Shown here one piece after another: positions 1-8,734 of a stretch of DNA of 64,000 nt. Source of the stretch: Haliscomenobacter sp965225875 (lineage in GTDB: Bacteria > Bacteroidota > Bacteroidia > Chitinophagales > Saprospiraceae); the NCBI RefSeq assembly GCF_965225875.1, contig NZ_CBDDBS010000001.1, forward strand, positions 620,001 to 684,000, written 5' to 3'. The number at the start of each line of letters is the position of its first letter. Positions within the stretch are counted from its first letter, which is position 1. The notes below the pieces were generated by a model. That model saw only the letters and a program-made list of their open reading frames with translations. It did no database searches and was not told the DNA's origin. Position numbers and translations under genes: made by a program.

Positions 1-117
1 CATGGTAAGGGCGATAACATTTTCATTCAAAAATAAGCATTGAAGGCCTAAGGGCTTGGGTTTTCAAATGAAACAATTGTTAAGTTTGACTGAGCGCCCG
101 GCAAAAAACTGGCCCTT

Positions 118-1890
118 CTACCAATCCAGAAGCCCCCATTTTCCGTCGATTTTGCCCCATAAAGTGTTGCTGCTTGCCAAAAACTCCAAGCCGCTAAAGA
201 TCGGCGGCAACTCTTTTTTATACCCATTAGAGGCGAGGCCAATCTTCCCAGCTTTTTTATACAAAACCCCGCCTGGAATAAATCCGCCATCACAATCAGA
301 TTGTGGGTCAGTAAGTGCTTTGCCTTCTTTATTGTACATTACAAAATTGCCAAAACCATTAACAAAAGAGACAAATGGTTCTTTTGTTTTAGGGTCAATA
401 AATAATTGGACAACATATTGAATACCGTCAGAGGCATAACTTTGAACCAGTTTGAGGTCTTTATCGAAAAGATACATTTTTTGCTTTTTTGGGTTAGAAC
501 TCACCAAATAATCACCATCCAGGTTAACCCATTCAAATTCTTCATCCAGTATTCGCTCTCCCTTCAGGTTGAAAAACATCCATTTATCGTTTTTCTTACC
601 TATAAAAAAACGATCCCCAAAAAATTCGATTCTTTCAAATTGGGGCGCAATAAGTTCTTTACCATCCCTATCAATGATTCCCATTTTTGAAGGGTATTCT
701 CCTTTTTTTCCAACACTAAAAAAGTGTTTTGAAGCATCTCCAAATTCTAATCCGTCCAATTTTTTTAAAATATTTCCAAGTGTATCTATCAATACTGGAG
801 TTTCCGATTGTTTTAATTTGGCAAAAGAAGAATACCCGTTTTTAAATTCATAAACGGTTGAGAACTTATTTGCAGGGATGACAATCTCACCTCGTTGGTT
901 CATTAAGTAGTACGATCCATTTTTATACAGCTCGATGAATTTGGCATCAACATCAAATGGAATAATTGCGGGTGTAACGTATCCCAGGACCTTATTCCGA
1001 GCGATTACCTCAAATGAATCTCTGGATTTCCCAATCAGCATCAGCCCTGACTTTAACTTGATTGAATCCATCCATAAATTGTAATTCTTGTATGGATTTT
1101 CAAATGTCTCCTTTGGCTCCTTTTTATATGCCCAAACACTATTGTCCAAATCCAAAGAAAGTTGCCATTTATTGCGCAAGCCCTTAATGTTCTCATACTC
1201 AGGGGAGACCAATATATTTCCTTGAACATCTGCTATTCCAAACATTAGTTCCTTGCCACTTTTCCCATAATCTTGGAAAACAACCTGTCCAACTAGTGAA
1301 TCATACTCTTCAATGTGCTTTGCCTTAAGAAAAGGTTGAATTTTCCACAATAATCCATCTCTGTTGGATTTATTGGTAGTGATGTCCTGATACTCTAATT
1401 TTTTGCTAATGAATGGGTAAAGAAATCGGATAGACTCTAAAGAAATCGTCACAGCATCAATAAAATACCATTTCTTAGCAGTATTTGGTGCAGATAATGC
1501 AATTATGTTAGAGTGGTATGTGGCACTTGAATCTGCTGATTTAACCAGGAGATCATAGTACAATGCACATTGGGCAATTTGATCTTCAATGATGATTTCA
1601 CCAGGAGAACTAAGGGTAAACTTGAATTCGCTTGGAGTTGTTTTTTTGCCTTTACCTTTAAGCACCTTCTTCAAAGCCTCCACTCCACCGATCATTTTTA
1701 CAACTTCAGGGTGCATGTAAGGCAACATTGTCTCAATGTCGTTATTAATGGAGGCATTTACGAATTTATTCGCCTCCATAATTATACTCTGTTTAATCCC
1801 GAGCGTATCAATTTGACAACTGATTTGTGTAAAGAAAAACAAGCAGATCATTGTTAGGATTCCGCTTCTGAGACAATAAAAATGTTTCAT
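118..1890 (-). CDS. WG-repeat exported protein with NTF2-like N-terminal region
   Basis: This is a 590-residue protein. Residues 1-25 form a signal peptide ending in 'TQISC', which could be a weak lipobox (Cys25), so it may be a lipoprotein. Residues about 30-165 resemble an NTF2/SnoaL-like fold (helix, 'YMHPEVVKMIGG', then strands), a similarity judged by eye only. Residues about 210-590 are WG-type repeats, for example 'GIIDRDGKELIAPQF' and the last unit 'KIDGKWGLLDW'. WG repeats form beta-rich arrays thought to bind ligands or partners; the exact role is unknown. The ATG at 1890 gives the signal peptide directly. It is the last minus-strand gene before the left edge, 47 bp downstream of a small membrane protein gene. 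Confidence 0.85.
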   Translation of the reverse strand: MKHFYCLRSGILTMICLFFFTQISCQIDTLGIKQSIIMEANKFVNASINNDIETMLPYMHPEVVKMIGGVEALKKVLKGKGKKTTPSEFKFTLSSPGEIIIEDQIAQCALYYDLLVKSADSSATYHSNIIALSAPNTAKKWYFIDAVTISLESIRFLYPFISKKLEYQDITTNKSNRDGLLWKIQPFLKAKHIEEYDSLVGQVVFQDYGKSGKELMFGIADVQGNILVSPEYENIKGLRNKWQLSLDLDNSVWAYKKEPKETFENPYKNYNLWMDSIKLKSGLMLIGKSRDSFEVIARNKVLGYVTPAIIPFDVDAKFIELYKNGSYYLMNQRGEIVIPANKFSTVYEFKNGYSSFAKLKQSETPVLIDTLGNILKKLDGLEFGDASKHFFSVGKKGEYPSKMGIIDRDGKELIAPQFERIEFFGDRFFIGKKNDKWMFFNLKGERILDEEFEWVNLDGDYLVSSNPKKQKMYLFDKDLKLVQSYASDGIQYVVQLFIDPKTKEPFVSFVNGFGNFVMYNKEGKALTDPQSDCDGGFIPGGVLYKKAGKIGLASNGYKKELPPIFSGLEFLASSNTLWGKIDGKWGLLDW

Positions 1891-1937
1891 TCTGCTAAAA
1901 GTTAAGGTTCAATCCTGTTTTTTACTCCTGAAGGCCC

Positions 1938-2114
1938 CTACCGATGCGGATGCTCCAATATCTCCTCCTGCTCCGACCGATGCACAATCGGCACCCCCAA
2001 CGCATCCAGCAAAAAGGAGATGATGATCAGCAGGATAAAAAAAATCAGCACCTTGCGCCCAAAGCTCATCTTGGGGGCAGAAGGAGGTGGCGGTGGAGTG
2101 TGTGATTTGGCCAT
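1938..2114 (-). CDS. Small proline-rich single-pass membrane protein (58 aa)
   Basis: I chose the ATG at 2114, giving 58 residues: a short 'TPPPPPSAP' tract, a basic 'GRK', one hydrophobic helix (about residues 21-42, 'VLIFFILLIIISFLL') and a charged tail with 'EQEEILEHPHR'. Upstream in-frame starts would run through a 19-bp palindrome at 2130-2189 that looks non-coding. No family is recognised. The gene lies between the WG-repeat gene and a TonB-dependent receptor on the same strand. It is probably a real small inner-membrane protein, but the call rests on composition alone. Confidence 0.55.
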   Translation of the reverse strand: MAKSHTPPPPPSAPKMSFGRKVLIFFILLIIISFLLDALGVPIVHRSEQEEILEHPHR

Positions 2115-2129
2115 AATTGAGTGATGAAC

Positions 2130-2189
2130 GATGAATGATAAATGATGAATCAGAGCCAAACATTCAGAACTCATCATTTATCATTCATC
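2130..2189. repeat. Palindrome with 19-bp perfect arms
   Basis: Arms at 2130-2148 and 2171-2189 are perfect reverse complements, with a 22-bp spacer. The arms are AT-rich and built from repeated GATGA/GATAA words. There is no T-run of terminator type. It sits between the receptor stop and the small membrane protein start, so it may form an RNA hairpin in the shared transcript, or it may be a dispersed repeat. Confidence 0.7.
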
Positions 2190-2194
2190 ACTAA

Positions 2195-4732
2195 TTAAAA
2201 GTCCATCCTCAATCTCAAGTTGATCCTCCGGGAGGTCAAATAAGTGGGAATGGCATATTGTTGTTGAAAAATAGTTTTGATCCAGTTGTTGCCCGCTTGG
2301 TTTTGTACGTCGAGGAGGTTGAACACTTCGAGGCTGAGCCAGGAGTTGCGGGTAAAGCCCAGGTAGTGGTTGGGTTTTTTGGCCGCCATTTTGAGGCGAT
2401 CCCACATTTGGATGGAAAAACCAATGTCGACCCGGTGGTAGGGGTTGAAGCGATAGGTGTTGCGATATACGATGTTGTTGCCACGCAAACCGTAGGGAAG
2501 CCCACCACCTACGGTGAGGTTCAAGTGCATTTTGAAGTTTTCGTTTTTCGGCAGGTAATCCTGGAAAAACATGGAGAGGTTGAAAAAGCGGTCGGTGGGG
2601 CGGGGTACGTCCTTGACCGGGGTCGCTTCCTCCTGGCCTATTTCCCGCACCAGGTGTTGTACGCCCAGGATGCGCTCGCGAGCACGCAGGAAAGAGAGGT
2701 TGATGTAGGATTCGGCGCCGGGTACAAATTCACCGTTCATCCGCAAATCCAGGCCCGTGATGTATCCTTCCGAATCGTTGAGCCCGGAGTAACGGATGCG
2801 CACGTTTTCAATTTCATACGAGACCATATCCCAGAGCGACTTGTAATAAGCCTCCCCGATTAGGCGGAATTTTTTGGGGTTTTGGCCCATGTAAAAATCA
2901 TAGGTCAAACCGGCCACCAGGTGCAGCGATTTTTGTGCTTTGAGATCGGTGTTGACCGAGCCATCGGGTGCCCGCATTTCGCGGTAAAAGGGTGGTTGCA
3001 CGTACAAGCCTGCGGCCAGGCGATAGGAGATGTCCTTTTCACCCTTCAGAGGTTTGTACAACAACTGCGCCCGTGGCGAAACCAACATTTCCTGGTTCAA
3101 ATCCCAATAGGTGGCCCGAACTCCCGCCGAGATGCGCCATTCTCCCTTGCCGTTGTTGCGGAAGGTGTAAGTATCCTGAAAAAATCCGTTGACCCGATTG
3201 GAACTGAGCTGGTTGCTGGTTTTGAGGACGTTGAAGAGGTAAATATTCGCCGTATCGTAAGGGATGGAATACCCAGCTGAATCCAGGCGCTCCCATTCGT
3301 TGATGCGGTCGTTGATGTTTTCCTGCTGGTATTTGAGCGCCCATTGCAAGAAGTGACTGCTGGTGACTTCGGAATTGGTATGGGTAGTTTGAAATTCGAT
3401 GCCACCCCGGTGCTCCAGGTTGGTCACATCAATGTTGAGGAAGTTGCGTACATAGAGGTGTTGGGTTCCGGTGCCCAATTCGGCAATGACATCCCCAAAA
3501 TTGCCGCTGCCAAAATTGGCCTCAATTTCCCGCAAGCTGTAATCCCCGATGATGTCAAAGCGTTCGTTCTCATCCGAGCGGAAACGAGAGCCCAGGAGTT
3601 TTAAAAACAGGGGATTGCGTTTGCGATCGGGTAGGTAGGTAAGCGATAATCCGCCCATGGAAGTGGTAAAATCGTCAACTTCCCGGCCTTCAAATACGGT
3701 GTACAATTGCAGAGCGTAGTTGATCAAACCAAAAGCGCTTGAGCCTTCCTCCGGGATAAAACTGTATTTTGAACGGTTGTAATTGCCCAGGAAACCTACC
3801 TGCAAGTCGCGGGTAATGTCGTAGGTAAGGTAAGTTTGAATGTCTGCAAAATTGGGGACGTACTCCCCTTTGACATCAAGAGAACTCAACAAATAACGGT
3901 TGGTTTTGTAGCGTGCCCCCGCGAGGTAGCGAAAACGCCGGAAATTGTCCTTCCCGGTTTTAAAACTGCCTTCAATATGGGTAGAACCGCCCAAAAAACT
4001 GGCCGCCGCAGAAGCCCGCAAACTATCCGGCCGTTTGTACTTGATGTCGAGTACCGAAGATTGTTTGTCACCATAACGCGCCTCGAAACCTCCTGAAGAA
4101 AAGGACAGGTCGCGCATGAGGTCGATGTTGGGAAAACTCAAACCTTCCTGTTGCCCAGCCCGGATCAATTGGGGGCGGTAAATTTCAAAGTCATTGACGT
4201 ACACGAGGTTTTCATCGTAGTTCCCCCCACGTACATTGTATTGAGAGCTGAGTTCACCTCCCGTACCGCTACTGGTGCCCAAGGCAATACTTGGCAAGAT
4301 ACTTTCCAGGTTGCCTGTAGTGGTAGGTAGTACTTTAAATTGATCAACCCCTTCACGCACCATACCCGCCGTTTCGAGGCGGCTTTCCCGCACAACAAAC
4401 TCAATGTCAGAGTCGATGGGCGCCAATTCTAAGTCGATTTGTTTGGCACTGCGGGGCGGCATGGCTTTGACATTTACGACAGATTCCTTGTAGCCTACCC
4501 TGGAAAAAACCAATTCCAGATCGCGGTTAGCGGGTACATCAAGACTGTAGCGGCCATTTTCAGCACTGGAAGTATTGATCTGGGTACCCCGAACATAGAT
4601 GGTGACCAATTCAACCATCTGGTTGTTGGAGCCGTCTTTAACCGTTCCAGTGATGCGGGCCAGGTTGTCTTCCTGAGCGGTGGCAGACAATGTCAGAAGT
4701 ATCGAAAAAGCAAAAAGTAGGATTCTTTTCAT
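2195..4732 (-). CDS. TonB-dependent outer-membrane receptor with carboxypeptidase-regulatory N-terminal domain
   Basis: This 845-residue outer-membrane protein has a signal peptide (1-19, ending 'LSATAQ'), a carboxypeptidase-regulatory-like beta-sandwich at about 24-110 ('ITGTVKDGSNNQMVELV'), a plug domain at about 125-235 containing 'YNVRGGNYDENLVYVNDFE', then a beta barrel ending in aromatic Phe ('INLRLRMDF'). Such receptors take up large or scarce ligands using TonB energy. The substrate is not evident and there is no SusD partner nearby, which argues against a polysaccharide-utilisation locus. The start is the ATG at 4732, directly before the signal peptide. A palindrome lies just upstream at 4750-4777. 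Confidence 0.93.
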   Translation of the reverse strand: MKRILLFAFSILLTLSATAQEDNLARITGTVKDGSNNQMVELVTIYVRGTQINTSSAENGRYSLDVPANRDLELVFSRVGYKESVVNVKAMPPRSAKQIDLELAPIDSDIEFVVRESRLETAGMVREGVDQFKVLPTTTGNLESILPSIALGTSSGTGGELSSQYNVRGGNYDENLVYVNDFEIYRPQLIRAGQQEGLSFPNIDLMRDLSFSSGGFEARYGDKQSSVLDIKYKRPDSLRASAAASFLGGSTHIEGSFKTGKDNFRRFRYLAGARYKTNRYLLSSLDVKGEYVPNFADIQTYLTYDITRDLQVGFLGNYNRSKYSFIPEEGSSAFGLINYALQLYTVFEGREVDDFTTSMGGLSLTYLPDRKRNPLFLKLLGSRFRSDENERFDIIGDYSLREIEANFGSGNFGDVIAELGTGTQHLYVRNFLNIDVTNLEHRGGIEFQTTHTNSEVTSSHFLQWALKYQQENINDRINEWERLDSAGYSIPYDTANIYLFNVLKTSNQLSSNRVNGFFQDTYTFRNNGKGEWRISAGVRATYWDLNQEMLVSPRAQLLYKPLKGEKDISYRLAAGLYVQPPFYREMRAPDGSVNTDLKAQKSLHLVAGLTYDFYMGQNPKKFRLIGEAYYKSLWDMVSYEIENVRIRYSGLNDSEGYITGLDLRMNGEFVPGAESYINLSFLRARERILGVQHLVREIGQEEATPVKDVPRPTDRFFNLSMFFQDYLPKNENFKMHLNLTVGGGLPYGLRGNNIVYRNTYRFNPYHRVDIGFSIQMWDRLKMAAKKPNHYLGFTRNSWLSLEVFNLLDVQNQAGNNWIKTIFQQQYAIPTYLTSRRINLRLRMDF

Positions 4733-4749
4733 GTCAATGATGTTCTAAT

Positions 4750-4777
4750 GTAGAGACGTAGCGTGCTACGTCTCTAC
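4750..4777. repeat. GTAGAGACG-type palindromic repeat
   Basis: Two 13-bp arms (4750-4762 'GTAGAGACGTAGC' and 4765-4777, its exact reverse complement) are separated by 2 bp. The same outer sequence GTAGAGACG...CGTCTCTAC recurs at 57240-57307, so this is a dispersed family. It lies between rpe and the receptor gene and could act as an intercistronic hairpin. Confidence 0.75.
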
Positions 4778-4790
4778 AGGGGCAGCCGCC

Positions 4791-5465
4791 CTAAAATTTA
4801 TACACCTCCTCTCCGATCGCCTTCAGTTGGGCGATGGTGGCTTCAGGATCTTTGGCTGCAAAAACACTATTGCCCGCCACCAGTACATTGGCACCAGCTT
4901 TGAGCAATTCTTCCGCGTTCTGTAAGCCAACTCCACCATCAATTTCGATCAGCGGATTGAGGTTTCGCTCTATCAAACGATCTTTTAAGCGGCGGATTTT
5001 AGGAAGGGTGCGATAAATGAATTTTTGTCCGCCAAAACCCGGATTGACTGACATGATCAAAATCAAATCCACATCTTCCAGGATATCGTCCAGGAGTTCC
5101 ACCGGGGTATGTGGATTCAACGCTACTCCAGCTTTGGCCCCACTGGCTTTGATTTGCTGGATTGTGCGGTGAAGGTGCGTACAGGCTTCGTAGTGCACTG
5201 TTATCACATCGGCACCCCGGTCGCGAAACTCAGAAATGTATTTTTCGGGTTCTACGATCATTAAATGGACATCAATGGGTTTTTGGCACAGTTTTCGCAC
5301 TGCTTCCAATAGTGGGAATCCGAATGAAATATTCGGTACAAAACGCCCATCCATGACATCGAAGTGTAACCAATCGGCTTGACTGCGATTGACCAAGTCC
5401 ATTTCGGCGGCCAATTGAGTAAAATCAGCGGCGAGAAGCGAAGGCGCAACGAGGTGTTGGCTCAT
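4791..5465 (-). CDS. rpe: Ribulose-phosphate 3-epimerase
   Basis: This cytosolic TIM-barrel enzyme interconverts D-ribulose 5-phosphate and D-xylulose 5-phosphate in the pentose phosphate pathway. At 224 residues it has the usual family length. Diagnostic motifs are present: 'APSLLAADF' at the N-terminus, metal-ligand region 'HFDVMDGRFVPN', 'DVHLMI', 'MSVNPGFGGQKFI' and the phosphate-binding 'EIDGGV'. It starts at the ATG at 5465 and is followed after 58 bp by the receptor gene on the same strand. A hairpin with a T-run lies about 70-110 bp upstream on the same strand. Confidence 0.97.
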   Translation of the reverse strand: MSQHLVAPSLLAADFTQLAAEMDLVNRSQADWLHFDVMDGRFVPNISFGFPLLEAVRKLCQKPIDVHLMIVEPEKYISEFRDRGADVITVHYEACTHLHRTIQQIKASGAKAGVALNPHTPVELLDDILEDVDLILIMSVNPGFGGQKFIYRTLPKIRRLKDRLIERNLNPLIEIDGGVGLQNAEELLKAGANVLVAGNSVFAAKDPEATIAQLKAIGEEVYKF

Positions 5466-5535
5466 TTAAGAAAAAATTTTATATAATACTTGAATGTTGT
5501 AAAGAAAAGCTTTATTTTGCACTTGCTTTGAGACA

Positions 5536-5573
5536 AAAATAAAAAAACCGGTCGGGTAACCCAACCGGCTTTC
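5536..5573 (-). terminator. Minus-strand hairpin plus T-run upstream of rpe
   Basis: Read on the minus strand, a stem of CCGG(T/A)-N-GGG type with one mismatch (plus-strand arms 'CCGGTCGGG' and 'CCCAACCGG', loop TAA) is followed by TTTTTTTATTTTTG. This is the shape of an intrinsic terminator, but no minus-strand gene lies just upstream, so it may end a small RNA or act as an rpe leader attenuator. The TATTTTTG that follows also fits the Bacteroidota -7 consensus, so a promoter role for rpe is equally possible. Confidence 0.45.
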
Positions 5574-6048
5574 CAAAAAGAGCTTTGAGAGGCTATCTAC
5601 ATACCAAGGACATCTCGTTTGACATCCTAAAAAAATCTTTGAGAAACAAAAATTGTTTTGTTCACGGGATTATAAATGCGTTTTTAACTGAGGTTCTGTT
5701 TTGTCGTCCTGATTGTTAGTAGTTGATCGCTTATTTCCTTCTGACAATACAAATGTCTTATCTTTTTTCTCCACTGCTAAGTACATCTTTTCAAATTACT
5801 GGTTTTTTTATCCTCATTGAATCTAATCCATCTATTTAATTATCAATTCATTAAACCAATTTAAAATCTCCTTTTTTAAGGAAGTTCACTCCTCTTTTTT
5901 TCTTTTAAAAAAGTGATTTTTTCCCGTTTTTTAGTTTTTGCCCAGCAAATGGGATTATAAAAACACAAGTGTGCAACTTACGCCTTAATATATAGAGCCT
6001 CGGCTTGAGTCCAGAGATCAGGTGCCTTGAAAAAAAAAAGGCCAAAAC
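5574..6048. other. AT-rich gene-free region
   Basis: I could not support a gene here on either strand. The region is T-rich on the plus strand and contains no long open frame and no tRNA-like or known RNA motif that I recognise. A minus-strand sequence near 5740-5755 (ACATTTGTATTGTC) resembles the one at 8583-8598 and could be a promoter feeding the hairpin at 5536-5573. Confidence 0.4.
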
Positions 6049-6080
6049 TTGACAAGTTGACGACATAGTTTTTACATTTG
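6049..6080 (+). promoter_or_regulatory. Bacteroidota-type promoter
   Basis: TTG at 6049-6051 and TACATTTG at 6073-6080 are separated by 21 bp and match the Bacteroidota primary sigma factor pattern (TTG, about 19-21 bp, TAnnTTTG). Transcription would start near 6087 and serve the lipoprotein and haloperoxidase-like genes, with a leader of about 160 nt. Confidence 0.55.
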
Positions 6081-6250
6081 TAGCTAATTGTTTGTAATTC
6101 TTTTGATTCGAGAAAAAATCGTCCTACAGTATTGATCATTCTTTTGGGTTCTCCTGATTGATCTAGTTATCGTTTCCTCCCTTACTGGCTATTTACCTGC
6201 TCACTGAAATACGTTGAGCTTTCTCAAAACCGATTTTGATCAGTGCTTGT

Positions 6251-6736
6251 ATGAATATGTATCGTTTTTTGGTAATGTGCCTGGTATGCAGCGCTTGTAG
6301 TTCCAAAGAGTTGCCGTTCGAAGATGAAGGCAATCCCCTTTTGGCTGAAAGCAAGCAGCTCAATTGCACCAATCAACGTTATGAACGTACCATCGATTCG
6401 CTTTGGGATGTAGTTTCTACTCGCCTCGATCAAGTATTACCGGATACCATGCCTCCTGGTCGCAGGGAGAACATGATCCAAATCCGCAATGCTGGTCTTT
6501 TGAAGCAATTCAAAATTTTTTACACCACGCTTGATACGGTTTCCCTGAATTTGATTACCCGCAGTGGGCAAATTGATTCTTTAATCGCACTACAGGTAAT
6601 GGAACTAAAAGTGCAGCGAGAGACACATGAAAAACGGGTGTTGGATTTTTTGATAAAAGTGGAACAACAAAACCCTCAGGCAGCCCTGCAATGGAACAAA
6701 AAATTCTTGCATGCGGCCAAAGAGGCTTGTCAATAA
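6251..6736 (+). CDS. Small lipoprotein of unknown function
   Basis: I start at the ATG at 6251 (161 residues), which places a signal peptide with lipobox 'LVCSAC' at the N-terminus and leaves Cys as the lipidated residue. The mature part is mostly helical and charged, with a 'PPGRRENMIQIRNAGLLKQF' segment and a predicted coiled region near the C-terminus ('KVQRETHEKRVLDFLIKVEQ'). No family is recognised. It is 37 bp upstream of the haloperoxidase-like gene and probably co-transcribed with it from the promoter at 6049-6080. An in-frame start at 6236 is possible but would bury the signal peptide behind five extra residues. Confidence 0.8.
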   Translation: MNMYRFLVMCLVCSACSSKELPFEDEGNPLLAESKQLNCTNQRYERTIDSLWDVVSTRLDQVLPDTMPPGRRENMIQIRNAGLLKQFKIFYTTLDTVSLNLITRSGQIDSLIALQVMELKVQRETHEKRVLDFLIKVEQQNPQAALQWNKKFLHAAKEACQ

Positions 6737-6773
6737 CCTGATTAATCCATTCTAACAAGTTAATAATAATCCT

Positions 6774-8174
6774 ATGAGAAATTGGCTACTCACTCTTCGT
6801 AACGCGGCCATGGTGGCCCTACTCGCAGTGGCAGTGTTTACTTGCCAAAAAGATGACCCTACCGATGTAATTGAAAATCCAACAGGTGACCCCCTGAAGG
6901 AAACCTACGAACTGGCCCTGGCCTGGAACAACATCCAATTGAACGTTGAACGTTTTACTCCGGGGTACCGCCCTCCTATTGCTGCCCGTACATTAGGCTA
7001 TACCGGTTTGGCGGCTTATGAGGCCATCGTCAACGGCATGTCAAGCAAATACAATTCTTTCGACGCCTATTTTAAGGGCCTTGACATTCCAGAACCAAAT
7101 GCCAATGAAGACTACTACTGGCCGGCAGTGTTGAATGCCACGTATGCGCGTTCGATCACTCATTTTTACCCTACTGCACCGGCAGCACAGCTGTTCGCGG
7201 TATACTCTCTTGAGCAGGACAACAATGAAAAGTTTCGCTTCGCCGTGCCCAACGATGTGTATGTGCGTTCGCTGGACTATGGCCGGCAGGTAGCCGATGC
7301 GGTATTCAACTGGTCCAGAACGGATAAGGACGGAGATGGGGCATTTTTGCGCACTACCGACCCTAGCTATGTTCCACCAACTGGCCCTGGCAAATGGCAA
7401 CCTACTTTTCCTGACTATTCTCCGGCTTTGTTGCCTTATTGGGGCAAGGTGCGGACTTTTGTAGCGGATGCTTCGGATAAGTGCCCAGAGCCACTGGCTT
7501 ACAGCACTGATCCCAACTCTGATATTTACAAGCAAGCTCTGGAGCCTTTCAAATTGGTCAATCAAATCAAAGCAGGAGGTGCACCAAGTGAACATTGGAT
7601 TGCCGATTTCTGGAGCGATGATTGTGCAACGCTGACCTTTACTCCTGCGGGCCGCTTTATTGCAGTGGCCAATCAATTGATCGAAAAAGAAAAATTGAGC
7701 CTGGGTGAAGCGGTAGAAGTATACGCCCGGGTCGGCCTAGGGCTTTGTGATGCGGGTATCCGTGCCTGGCATCAAAAATTCACTTACAATTACGAACGTC
7801 CAATCGATTATATTCGCGAGGTAATGCCTGGTGCAAGCACCTGGAATTCGGTGATGTGCCCCGATGGTTCTGGCCGTTATTTCACCCCACCGTTCCCAGC
7901 GTATCCTTCGGGTCATGCTACTTTTGGGGCGGTTGCTGCCGAAATTTTCTCAGGCCTGTTTGGGGAAAATTACCAATTTACCGACCGTTGCCATGAAGGT
8001 CGTACCGAATTCATCGGCAAGCCTCGTTCCTTTAACAGCTTCCGCCAAATGGCTGAAGAAAATGCTTATTCCCGCTTACCAATCGGGGTTCACTTCCGTA
8101 TGGATGCGACATCCGGGGTTGCTTTGGGTTATGGCATTGGCAAAAAGGTGAATAGTTTGCCTTGGCGCAAATAA
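6774..8174 (+). CDS. Vanadium-dependent haloperoxidase / PAP2-superfamily lipoprotein
   Basis: This 466-residue protein has an N-terminal lipobox-like 'VFTCQKDD' (Cys24), suggesting a lipid-anchored periplasmic or surface location. The C-terminal half holds the full oxyanion-binding set shared by vanadium haloperoxidases and PAP2 phosphatases: K-x6-RP ('KFTYNYERP', about residue 337), 'PSGH' (about 377) and SR-x5-H-x3-D ('SRLPIGVHFRMD', about 436). Family members either oxidise halides with peroxide using bound vanadate or remove phosphate; the sequence alone does not separate these. It follows a small lipoprotein gene and is closed by the strong hairpin at 8191-8230. Confidence 0.88.
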   Translation: MRNWLLTLRNAAMVALLAVAVFTCQKDDPTDVIENPTGDPLKETYELALAWNNIQLNVERFTPGYRPPIAARTLGYTGLAAYEAIVNGMSSKYNSFDAYFKGLDIPEPNANEDYYWPAVLNATYARSITHFYPTAPAAQLFAVYSLEQDNNEKFRFAVPNDVYVRSLDYGRQVADAVFNWSRTDKDGDGAFLRTTDPSYVPPTGPGKWQPTFPDYSPALLPYWGKVRTFVADASDKCPEPLAYSTDPNSDIYKQALEPFKLVNQIKAGGAPSEHWIADFWSDDCATLTFTPAGRFIAVANQLIEKEKLSLGEAVEVYARVGLGLCDAGIRAWHQKFTYNYERPIDYIREVMPGASTWNSVMCPDGSGRYFTPPFPAYPSGHATFGAVAAEIFSGLFGENYQFTDRCHEGRTEFIGKPRSFNSFRQMAEENAYSRLPIGVHFRMDATSGVALGYGIGKKVNSLPWRK

Positions 8175-8190
8175 TTATGTGCTGATAACA

Positions 8191-8230
8191 AAAGAGGCTG
8201 CTTCGTACAAAAATGCGAAGCAGCCTCTTT
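8191..8230 (+). terminator. Strong hairpin terminator
   Basis: Perfect 15-bp arms (8191-8205 'AAAGAGGCTGCTTCG' and 8216-8230) flank a 10-nt loop directly after the haloperoxidase-like gene. The 3' arm ends in CTCTTTC, and the A-run on the 5' side means it can also work on the minus strand. Confidence 0.8.
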
Positions 8231-8251
8231 CTATATTTGGTGCACATAAAA

Positions 8252-8285
8252 AAGGGCATTGCCCCGTGGATGTAGGCATTGCCCT
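8252..8285 (-). terminator. Second minus-strand hairpin with T-run
   Basis: AGGGCA/TGCCCT outer and TGCC/GGCA inner pairs form a stem with one T-T mismatch. Read on the minus strand the stem is followed by TTTTTT. It lies between the two other hairpins in this 560-bp gene-free stretch and may back up the terminator at 8355-8386 or end read-through from the plus side. Confidence 0.45.
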
Positions 8286-8344
8286 GGATTTGAAGGTATA
8301 AAAAGGGTAGATGTCACTCACCATTGAAGCTGGTGAATGCTTAA

Positions 8345-8590
8345 AGTAAAAAAAAAGGGTTCCGCAATAGTATTTACGGAACCCTTCCAACGCACTCATG
8401 AGATTATAACTCCCCAAAAAGAAAGGCGTTGGGGGCGCCGAAAATTTTTACATTCAATGGGAAAAAACAATTTGTCAGTGTTGGTCCTTGTCGTCTAAAA
8501 AAAAAATTAGGTCGTCGTCGTCGGAATTACAATTTGCCAGCGTGAGCCGTTTTTTATTCCAAAGGATGTTGTTTGTCCTTCTTCATGATA
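8345..8590 (-). ncRNA. Candidate minus-strand small RNA ending in an intrinsic terminator
   Basis: On the minus strand, arms at 8377-8386 and 8355-8364 (10 bp, perfect) are followed by a run of ten T, a textbook terminator, although no minus-strand gene lies upstream of it. About 210 bp upstream, TACATTTG on the minus strand (8598 to 8591) fits the Bacteroidota -7 box. Together they outline a transcript of about 240 nt without a convincing ORF. A second minus-strand hairpin with a T-run lies beyond it at 8252-8285. No good TTG -33 box is seen at normal spacing, so this is tentative. Confidence 0.3.
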
Positions 8591-8734
8591 CAAATGTAGG
8601 AGGAGGATATTGTGAAATTAAGTACAATTAACTATCTTACTGGACTTATTCTCAGCACACACAACAAGCTAATATGCTGTAAATCATTTTTTTAAACCCA
8701 TTTTTTAGCCCAAAAAATAATTTTTTAGCTTTTT

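Noticed and set aside
5574..6048. tRNA, 4.5S, tmRNA or RNase P RNA in the AT-rich gap
   Set aside because: None of the conserved sequence cores of these RNAs is visible; the region is simply T-rich.
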